Below, in pieces: positions 57,764-64,000 of a stretch of 64,000 nucleotides of DNA. The translations under genes and the position numbers were made by a program. The notes under the pieces are model-generated. The model saw only the letters and a program-made list of their open reading frames with translations, made no database searches and was not told the origin of the DNA. This DNA is from Haloquadratum walsbyi J07HQW1 (GTDB taxonomy: Archaea; Halobacteriota; Halobacteria; Halobacteriales; Haloferacaceae). The stretch lies in the NCBI GenBank assembly GCA_000415965.1, contig KE356560.1:1118103-1182102 (forward strand), read 5' to 3'. Each line of letters begins with the position of its first letter. The stretch's first letter is position 1.

Positions 57764-58831
57764 ATGCGCATTCCGAGTCGGGGGCGCGGCGAGGAGGGAA
57801 AAGAGCAGTGGACACTTGTCCCCGAGAACGTCGATGATCTGTGGCATCTCTCACACGTCTTAGAGCCAGGTGACCGCGTTGGTGGCGATACAACCCGTCG
57901 GATCCAGCGCAACGATGAGAATCTTCGAGATACCGGTGGACAACGTGAGCACCTCGTAGTTACGCTTCAATTGGAAGATATCGAGTTTGCTCGATTTGCG
58001 AATCGACTGCGAGCTGGCGGTGAGATTATTAGCTGCTCTCGTGAGGACGAACTTGGGCATTATCACACACTTAATGTTGAGCCTCACGACGAAATCGTCG
58101 TCACAAAGAAGTTTGCTCCTGATCAACGAGAGCGGATTGAAGCCGCCGAAGAGGCAGCTCAAAATGCTGATGTCGCTGTTGCGACTATCGAGGAGGGTGA
58201 GGCACATATCCACACTGTTGCTCAATATGGGACTGAAGAACGATTCTCGCGAACTGCCACAACCGGCAAAGGTGAATATGCACAGCCACGAACGGAGTTA
58301 TTTGCGGAGTTGGCATCTGCTCTTGCACGAATGGATGTCGATGCGATTATTTTGGCTGGACCAGGATTCACTAAACAGGACGCTCAAGACTATATCCAGT
58401 CAAATTATCCAGCAATCGCAGATCAGCTGACTGTTGTCGACACAGCAGCCGTCGGTGATCGTGGTGTTCACGAAGTGTTGAAACGTGGTGCTGTCGATGA
58501 AGTGCAGACACAGACTCGAATTTCTGCTGAGGCTGAGCTAATTGATCAGCTAATGGAAGGAATCGCAACCGGTGAGAAAGTCGCATACGGCATCGATGAA
58601 GTGGCTGAGGCAGCTGAGTTTGGTGCTGTTGCTGATCTTCTTGTTGTTGATGATCGACTCAGAGAGGAGCGACGCGGCGCCGGTGAGTGGTCAACTGATG
58701 TCGATACTGTGTTAGAAAATGTCGAGCAGCAAGGCGGGTCAGTAACGGTCCTCTCCGGGGAGTTTGATCCCGGGCAGCGATTGCGAAATCTCGGTGGGAT
58801 CGCAGCACTCCTGCGATATCGACTCCAATAA
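57764..58831 (+). CDS. pelA: mRNA surveillance protein Pelota (aPelota/Dom34)
   Basis: A protein of 355 aa, the eRF1-like factor that enters stalled ribosomes with an aEF1A partner and drives their splitting. The N-terminal Sm-like domain reads [19 protein letters not shown] and [20 protein letters not shown]; the central domain has [17 protein letters not shown]; the C-terminal domain has [20 protein letters not shown] and [23 protein letters not shown] 57764 is the natural start. rqcH, also in ribosome rescue, lies upstream in the same direction. Confidence 0.96.
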   Translation: MRIPSRGRGEEGKEQWTLVPENVDDLWHLSHVLEPGDRVGGDTTRRIQRNDENLRDTGGQREHLVVTLQLEDIEFARFANRLRAGGEIISCSREDELGHYHTLNVEPHDEIVVTKKFAPDQRERIEAAEEAAQNADVAVATIEEGEAHIHTVAQYGTEERFSRTATTGKGEYAQPRTELFAELASALARMDVDAIILAGPGFTKQDAQDYIQSNYPAIADQLTVVDTAAVGDRGVHEVLKRGAVDEVQTQTRISAEAELIDQLMEGIATGEKVAYGIDEVAEAAEFGAVADLLVVDDRLREERRGAGEWSTDVDTVLENVEQQGGSVTVLSGEFDPGQRLRNLGGIAALLRYRLQ

Positions 58832-59016
58832 TCGACATTCTCTCACAAATAAACTGTAGGATTCTTCCTGATTCTATCCGTCCTGTGTCTCTATCTCTGT
58901 CTCTGAGTGTCTCACACTCGTTGACACCGTATCATCTTCATTTGAAATGAAACGTTATGTGGTACTCGCACTCCGACGAGTACGGGCTTGCAAAAAGACA
59001 TTGGTCATCTTGTCAG

Positions 59017-60033
59017 CTACTGTGAAGAAGTATTCGAATACTCAAACGCGGTGCTTGCTGGAGTAAACTCAATTGTCGTTCCGACATCAGTCTCACAGGC
59101 AGCTTCATACAAGAGATTCGCCCCAGCGACCGTTTCGATACCTGTTCCACCACTATCGAAGACAGTGATCTCCTCTTTATCAGGACGCGGAGCATCTCCA
59201 GTGAGAACCGTTCCTAACTCTGCATGAATATGATTAGCATCGACGACGCCAGCATCAACGGCAGCAAGAAAAGACCCAGCATCCTGCGTCGCACGCTTGC
59301 GAAGGTCAGGAACATATGTTGCACGTTCAATTGTTGTTGTATCGAGTTCACGAGCATTTGCATCATATTGCCCCATGGCTGTCACGTGTGCGCCTGGATC
59401 AAGATCCTCACCATCGAATACAGGTTCACGTGCAGTTGTTGCTGTAACAACGATGTCAGCCCCACTCACAGCCTCGCGCGGTGTATCAACTGCGATGATG
59501 GTAACGGGTGCGTCAACTTCATCATTCATGTTTGACACAAACTCTTTTCGATGTTCTGCAGTTGGTGAAAACACACGAACGATATCAAGATCTCGAACAG
59601 TCATGAGCGCGCGCAGTTGTCCACGAGCCTGTGGTCCACTGCCGATAATTCCGGCAACTCGTGCATCCGACTGTGCTAAGATGTCGGTCCCAACGGCACC
59701 GACAGCTCCTGTCTTGAATGGATTCAACGCTGCACCATCAATCACTGCAAGCGGCTCACCGGTCTGAGCGTCAAACAACGGTGTTATGAACCATGCATCG
59801 CCTGCGGCAAACCCGGCATCGTACGTATACCCACCCATCACGCCTGTCTGCGGGAGAACAGCAGCGTATGTTGTTAAGATTCCTGATGGGTCCGTAGACG
59901 AAAGCTTTGTTCGCGGTTCGGCTGGTGCACCCTCACCACGCTGTTGATAGCCGGACCGGACAGCATCGACAAATGCTGCAGGCTCAACCAGTCCAGCTGT
60001 GTCAGCGCTACTCAAAAATAGTGCTTCGGTCAT
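59017..60033 (-). CDS. Ornithine cyclodeaminase/mu-crystallin-family enzyme
   Basis: A protein of 338 aa of the NAD(P)-dependent cyclodeaminase/alanine dehydrogenase family. Substrate residues are in EPRTKLSS and GGYTYDAGF; the dinucleotide loop is GIIGSGPQARGQLRALMTV; HVTAMGQYDANARELD and ITVFDSGGTGIETVAGANLL complete the pattern. Possible reactions are ornithine to proline, pyruvate plus ammonia to alanine, or reduction of cyclic imines. No neighbouring gene decides between them. It may share a transcript with the small membrane protein gene at 60088. Confidence 0.85.
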   Translation of the reverse strand: MTEALFLSSADTAGLVEPAAFVDAVRSGYQQRGEGAPAEPRTKLSSTDPSGILTTYAAVLPQTGVMGGYTYDAGFAAGDAWFITPLFDAQTGEPLAVIDGAALNPFKTGAVGAVGTDILAQSDARVAGIIGSGPQARGQLRALMTVRDLDIVRVFSPTAEHRKEFVSNMNDEVDAPVTIIAVDTPREAVSGADIVVTATTAREPVFDGEDLDPGAHVTAMGQYDANARELDTTTIERATYVPDLRKRATQDAGSFLAAVDAGVVDANHIHAELGTVLTGDAPRPDKEEITVFDSGGTGIETVAGANLLYEAACETDVGTTIEFTPASTAFEYSNTSSQ

Positions 60034-60087
60034 TGCATATCCCGTATTCAGCTTGAGACGGGAAGCATAAAGTAACTATGAGCAGGC

Positions 60088-60360
60088 TTAATCAGCACTC
60101 ATCGACGGATTATCATCTCTGTGTCCTGATGATGCCGACTCAACTGATCCTGATTGTGAATGTGAGCGGTCAGACCGCGGTTCGAGTGTGGCAGACACAG
60201 GTCCATTGATGAAAAGTGCATGCCCAACAATACCAGCGGCGACCCCCGCTGCGAGTGGCACTGCCTGTGGGAGCGTCAATCCAAATTCTATCAACCCGCC
60301 TGAGAGTCCAAATAATGCGAGTGGGATCAGGCCGAGGACGTAATCATAATATTCAGTCAT
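60088..60360 (-). CDS. Small membrane protein, two helices (90 aa)
   Basis: Two hydrophobic runs (LGLIPLALFGLSGGLIEFGL and LPQAVPLAAGVAAGIVGHAL) followed by a 35-residue polar, Ser/Asp-rich cytoplasmic or external tail (RSDRSHSQSGSVESASSG). ATG at 60360. The pattern matches small haloarchaeal membrane proteins of unknown function. It lies 54 bp upstream of the cyclodeaminase-family gene. Confidence 0.65.
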   Translation of the reverse strand: MTEYYDYVLGLIPLALFGLSGGLIEFGLTLPQAVPLAAGVAAGIVGHALFINGPVSATLEPRSDRSHSQSGSVESASSGHRDDNPSMSAD

Positions 60361-60639
60361 AATATATTAATATATACAGCAGGTACTGTTATAAATTTTT
60401 CGTGTATATAATGCATGCCCACTGCATTGCCACTATCAATTATCTTCATAACTTATGAGCAGGAGCGACGAGTCAGATTACTGAGAGAGAAACCAGATGA
60501 GCAAACGATTGTATGTTTACCGACAGCCACGGTAGTAACTAAGGCAATCAAAGGATATCAGCCACTATCAGATTGACATTTATTATTTCACTTCCAGACC
60601 GAAAGCTGGATGATGGCGGACTGTCTTATGTTTTATATG

Positions 60640-61407
60640 CATGTCGCCGAGCAGACATGGCCTGAATTGGATTCATACGTTACCGAAGAATCACTTGCAG
60701 TTGTTCCGCTTGGTTCGACAGAACAGCACGGTCCACACCTTCCATTGGCGACAGATCATCTAATTGCAGAAGCATTTGCACACGAGGCTACCGATCGGAC
60801 AGGCTATCTCTGCACCCCGACAATCAACATTGGAGTCAGTCCACATCATCGACAATTCCATGGAACAATGTGGGTCGATGCTCCGGTGTTTCGTGATTAT
60901 GTCGAATCTTTCACGCGGAATTTAGCGTACCATGGCATTGATCGAGTTATATACGTTAATGCGCACGGCGGGAACGTTGAACACCTCCGCGAAGTTGGGC
61001 GCCGCCTCCGCGATGATGAGACACTGTATGCGATTGAGTGGATGTGGAATGAGAGCATCCCAGAACTTGTTGATAGACTATTCGAACAGAACGGTCCACA
61101 TGGTGGTCCCAAGGAAACAGCGATGATTCAGTATCTCCGACCTGAGTTAGTCAATGATGATCGTCTGATGGACGCAAGGGATAATGGACTCACAGAATTT
61201 ACGAACGCTAATTCGCGAAAATTTGGTTCACGAACCTTCTACGATGCAATTGATAACACCGATAATGGTGTCTTAGGAGATCAGACTGATGCGACACCAC
61301 AAAAAGGTAAAAAGATGTTCGAATCCGCAACAGAACAACTCGTGAATCTCTGTCAGTGGCTTGATCAGCAGGCGTTAGCTGATTTATTACCGAAAGATCA
61401 TGTATAG
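60640..61407 (+). CDS. Creatininase-family amidohydrolase
   Basis: A protein of 255 aa from ATG 60640 (ATG 60610 is possible). Metal-binding motifs are VVPLGSTEQHGPHLPLATD near 30, SPHHRQFHGTMWV, NAHGGNVEHLRE and FTNANSRKFG; DNTDNGVLGDQTDATPQKG ends the domain. The family contains creatininase, the ArfB deformylase of archaeal riboflavin/F420 synthesis, and MftE. It is a more complete relative of the protein cut by the left edge. Its role could be riboflavin/F420 synthesis or methylamine degradation. 60361-60609 has no gene. Confidence 0.87.
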   Translation, partial: HVAEQTWPELDSYVTEESLAVVPLGSTEQHGPHLPLATDHLIAEAFAHEATDRTGYLCTPTINIGVSPHHRQFHGTMWVDAPVFRDYVESFTRNLAYHGIDRVIYVNAHGGNVEHLREVGRRLRDDETLYAIEWMWNESIPELVDRLFEQNGPHGGPKETAMIQYLRPELVNDDRLMDARDNGLTEFTNANSRKFGSRTFYDAIDNTDNGVLGDQTDATPQKGKKMFESATEQLVNLCQWLDQQALADLLPKDHV

Positions 61408-61483
61408 AACACAATGGAAGTGTTGATAAGATAATTCACCTGATACGTCAGCATAGATAGACTCCGATTCTCGCTCATTGGGT

Positions 61484-61610
61484 GCGTGTAAACTACCCCA
61501 CCCTACTGAGGGTAGGGCTTTCCATCTCAACGACGCGATTTCCATCCACAACATCGGAACTACCCGAGGATCTAACCTCATAGATGGAAAGCATATCGTG
61601 AAAACAACAC
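61484..61610 (-). other. IS200/IS605-type right-end remnant
   Basis: GTGTAAACTACCCCACCCTA followed by CTGAGGGTAGGGCTTTCC (61487-61523) is the reverse of the tnpB-element end seen near 9900-9960. The GATGGAAAG near 61585 echoes the CTTTCCATC of this end. No tnpB coding sequence is left in 61408-61733. Confidence 0.5.
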
Positions 61611-61733
61611 CTATATCATGCTATTGCGATCACCTCGTGCGCTTCCAACCCTCCCATGGGTCAACTCCTGGTCTCGGTTGATATCATTATCTACTCCCCC
61701 AATGAGCACGGACAACTCAGGGTTATGTTTATT

Positions 61734-62411
61734 TCAACTCAGCTCAGCTTCGATTGCGGATTCAACAGTCGACCAATCGGGTCTTGAAACGGGATTTCCA
61801 TTGACAAAAATAGTTGGCGTGCTATCAACACCACGATCGATACCTTGTTGACGACTCTCCTTGATAACAGGTCGGTATGGCTCTTGTTTCGCAGAGGCAG
61901 CGGCAAAACACCCATCAGCTCCAACTGCAGAGGCGGCGTCATGAACAGTTTGATATCCATCAGTGCCAAGCTCGGATTGTTGTTCATAGACACGCGTCGT
62001 GAAATCGAAAAACGCTGCGTCGTCTATTCGGTCATGAATTGCACGCGATGCGGATGCTGCGCGCCATGACCACTCTGAAACTGGGATTGGAAAATCAAAA
62101 TACTGATACCGGACATCTCCCTGTTCAACGTAATTTGAAACAATCTTAGGTGCAACCTCTAAGGTAAACGTTTGACAATGAGGACATGCGAAATCTTCGA
62201 ATGCAGCAACAGTCACGGGGGCATCATCTGGACCGCGAGTTGGTGTTGGAAGCGATGAAACGCGGTCAATAGGACCCACAGTACAATCGAGCGGTCCGGT
62301 CGCATCGTTACTTGCATCACCACCGCTAGTATTTCCGCCGAGACATCCTGTTATTGCCCCACCGCCAACAGCGCTGACCATAGCGATGTATCTCCGCCGA
62401 GTTGGCTGCAT
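61734..62411 (-). CDS. DsbA-like thioredoxin-fold lipoprotein
   Basis: A protein of 225 aa. The Tat-lipoprotein signal MQPTRRRYIAMVSAVGGG and AITGC places the lipid-bearing cysteine at 23. The DSBA-fold domain has AAFEDFACPHCQTFTLEV with a CPHC active site, VRYQYFDFPIPVSEWSWRAA and TPTIFVNGNPVSRPDW with the cis-proline. It should oxidise or isomerise disulfides at the outer face of the membrane, an unusual but known class in haloarchaea. Confidence 0.9.
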   Translation of the reverse strand: MQPTRRRYIAMVSAVGGGAITGCLGGNTSGGDASNDATGPLDCTVGPIDRVSSLPTPTRGPDDAPVTVAAFEDFACPHCQTFTLEVAPKIVSNYVEQGDVRYQYFDFPIPVSEWSWRAASASRAIHDRIDDAAFFDFTTRVYEQQSELGTDGYQTVHDAASAVGADGCFAAASAKQEPYRPVIKESRQQGIDRGVDSTPTIFVNGNPVSRPDWSTVESAIEAELS

Positions 62412-62524
62412 ACTGATGCATTGCCTCCCAGTTTATTTAGTATCATCTATCCAATCCAGGATACACTACATAAACAGATAGCAGAACCAGTCGATTTTTC
62501 ACCGACGCATGTTCTCGATACAAT

Positions 62525-62743
62525 ATGGAGTTTGATGAGGACGACAGCGTGGTGTTACATGACAAACACAGCGAATTCGACGGAAAGACCGGTACAATCA
62601 CACAGGTCGTCGAAACAATGTTCGGGGATGCAACATATACTGTCAGTTTTGAGGACGGTCAAGAAGTCGGTATTGCGGCAGACCAACTTGATCCGGTCGA
62701 AAGTGAAACAAGCACAGATGATGATAACACTGCGTCTGAGTAA
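62525..62743 (+). CDS. Small KOW-like beta-barrel protein
   Basis: A protein of 72 aa. KHSEFDGKTGTITQVVETMF and GDATYTVSFEDGQEVGIAAD read like the KOW/SH3-like loop found in ribosomal and transcription proteins; the tail is acidic (STDDDNTASE). It lies 35 bp before the exosome-associated gene in the same direction, so an RNA-related role is plausible. Confidence 0.7.
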   Translation: MEFDEDDSVVLHDKHSEFDGKTGTITQVVETMFGDATYTVSFEDGQEVGIAADQLDPVESETSTDDDNTASE

Positions 62744-62778
62744 GCGAGCCTTTTCACCCCTGAGGCTAAAACAGCGAT

Positions 62779-63234
62779 ATGCCTCAAATACCGTTTCATT
62801 ATATTGACTTACGGACATTCTCATATGAAACTGAGGATGAAAAGCGCGTCAATTCTGCACTGAAGACGTTCCTTCCTGAGGACTTCCCTCTCACACGGAC
62901 AGAAAGCAGTGGTCATCATGGTGACCGAATTATTGTGTTCTCCACTCGTGTAGAATCAGCCGATGCAATACGGCATGTGCTCATGCAACTTGCACGCTTA
63001 CCCTCCTTTGAGACTCTTCAGTCAGAACTTGATGAACGAGTCACAGAAAACACCGAATTATTTCTTCGATTGGACAAACAGGCTGCATTCCGAGGAATGA
63101 TACGTCGTGGGGAGGGAATTACACTCCGTGCGAAGGTTGAGGCGTATCCAGCAAAAAAGTCTGCTGCGGTAAAGAACGCGGATGAGGCACTAACACAGGC
63201 TGCATCCCTGCTTGCAGCAGATAATTCTGCGTAA
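62779..63234 (+). CDS. RNA-binding protein of the archaeal exosome-associated family (COG1325)
   Basis: A protein of 151 aa. IPFHYIDLRTFSYETEDEKR opens it, LTRTESSGHHGDRIIVFSTR is in the middle and QAAFRGMIRRGEGITLRAKV is the family signature. COG1325 proteins are small RNA-binding proteins predicted to work with the exosome or ribosomal RNA processing; I assign it from memory of the family. Confidence 0.8.
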   Translation: MPQIPFHYIDLRTFSYETEDEKRVNSALKTFLPEDFPLTRTESSGHHGDRIIVFSTRVESADAIRHVLMQLARLPSFETLQSELDERVTENTELFLRLDKQAAFRGMIRRGEGITLRAKVEAYPAKKSAAVKNADEALTQAASLLAADNSA

Positions 63235-63439
63235 AAAATATATGCAGTGTCAATTACCTCGCCTAGGTTATCACATATGTGCTTTTTGAAAAGCTTCTAT
63301 TAATCTATGTGCATATGTTTCATCGTTCACCTAGCGAGTTCGCTTTCAGGGAGGATTATATTGTCTTTGTTTTCCCCCATAGATATAGATAGCATCTCTC
63401 TGTTTTCATGTCTCAATATTCCTCATATTCGATATCACA

Positions 63440-64000
63440 CTATTTGATCGAACATCCTTGTGATGGTGTCTCTGTCAGTGGGATTGGCTCATCATTAAGC
63501 ACAGCCTCAACAGCTGTTCGCATTTCATATGCACTCACGGTTTCATCAGGTGACATTGCATCATCAATTCGCGAATGGAATACAAGCTCAAAGTGAGTCT
63601 CATCACCGGAGCGACTCCGATCAAATAAAAACGGATCAGGCGTACACACCGCTCCATAATCATCGGTCACTGTCTGTGACTCATCACGAAGATACGCTGT
63701 ATATCGAATCTCATCAGCGGCAACGCGTTCACGCATTCGGTCAAAGCTATCTTCAGGATACGCTTCGGCATCATTTGGATTGATACCAACAACGGCGAGT
63801 GATGGGTATGTTTCCGTTAGATAATTCAATTCTTCCACTTTCGCCTCGGCATACGGACAGTGATTACAGGTAAAGACGACTAAAAGCGCATCATAACTGC
63901 GTAAATCATCTAATGCGACTGTATCGCCAGCTGCCGCCGGTAACTCAAACTGTGGTGCAGGGTCGCCATGTGATAATTCAGAATCGGATTCAACTAAGAC
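63440..64000 (-). CDS. Thioredoxin-like (AhpC/TlpA-type) protein, 5' end outside window
   Basis: The minus-strand frame is open from the right edge to the stop at 63440. The visible part starts GDPAPQFELPAAAGDTVALD and has VVFTCNHCPYAEAKVEELN, a CNHC variant of the CxxC active site, VVGINPNDAEAYPEDSFDRM and VTDDYGAVCTPDPFLFD. It belongs to the redoxin family in which a peroxiredoxin- or TlpA-like domain reads a C-terminal CTPDPF motif. 63235-63439 upstream of its end has no gene. Confidence 0.85.
   Translation of the reverse strand, partial: VLVESDSELSHGDPAPQFELPAAAGDTVALDDLRSYDALLVVFTCNHCPYAEAKVEELNYLTETYPSLAVVGINPNDAEAYPEDSFDRMRERVAADEIRYTAYLRDESQTVTDDYGAVCTPDPFLFDRSRSGDETHFELVFHSRIDDAMSPDETVSAYEMRTAVEAVLNDEPIPLTETPSQGCSIK

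Overview
The window looks like chromosome from an extremely halophilic archaeon, most probably Haloquadratum walsbyi or a close relative. The reasons are the strongly acidic, Asp/Glu-rich proteins, Tat-type lipoprotein signals, a complete haloarchaeal-type gas-vesicle (gvp) cluster, archaeal translation genes (Pelota, RqcH, Elp3) and an unusually AT-rich base composition for a haloarchaeon. No rRNA, tRNA or CRISPR array was found. Coding density is modest, because many gaps hold decayed IS200/IS605-type (TnpB) relics and copies of one repeated non-coding element.

Layout. 0-20 kb: a creatininase-family gene cut by the left edge, two paralogous FAD/folate (dimethylglycine/sarcosine dehydrogenase-like) enzymes separated by an intact GC-rich tnpB element, threonine ammonia-lyase, a UspA protein, a BCCT betaine-type transporter, a folC-folP pair whose frames are broken at a simple repeat, and formate-tetrahydrofolate ligase. 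These genes suggest uptake and demethylation of methylated amines, with the one-carbon units passed to tetrahydrofolate. 19.7-22.6 kb: an IS graveyard around a ridA gene. 22.6-32 kb: gvp cluster, all on the minus strand, transcribed as gvpA-C-N-O, a parA-like gene, an 828-bp gap, then gvpF-G-H-I-J-K-L-M. gvpD and gvpE are not present. The gvpA promoter carries a perfect palindrome at the expected start of transcription.

32-46 kb: chorismate-using amidotransferase pair (pabAB/trpGE type), serine acetyltransferase, an ABC exporter, a LOV-like PAS protein without the photoactive cysteine, two methyltransferases, a DJ-1/PfpI protein and a CrtI carotenoid desaturase. 46-54 kb: thymidine kinase, a Yip1-like membrane protein, a large S1/OB/DHH protein whose DHH catalytic motifs are lost, Elp3, a GNAT enzyme and a lipoprotein gene frameshifted at a repeat. 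55-64 kb: RqcH and Pelota (ribosome rescue) with a repeat element between them, an ornithine cyclodeaminase-family enzyme, a second creatininase-family enzyme, a DsbA-like lipoprotein, a small KOW-like protein, an exosome-associated RNA-binding protein and a thioredoxin-like protein cut by the right edge.

Two themes run through the window. One is a family of about 550-590-bp repeats (four good copies and one degraded) with terminal hairpins. The other is short tandem repeats, often 6 bp, which lengthen protein linkers with alternating residues and twice coincide with a broken reading frame. All identifications come from reading the sequence and recalling family motifs; no database search was run.
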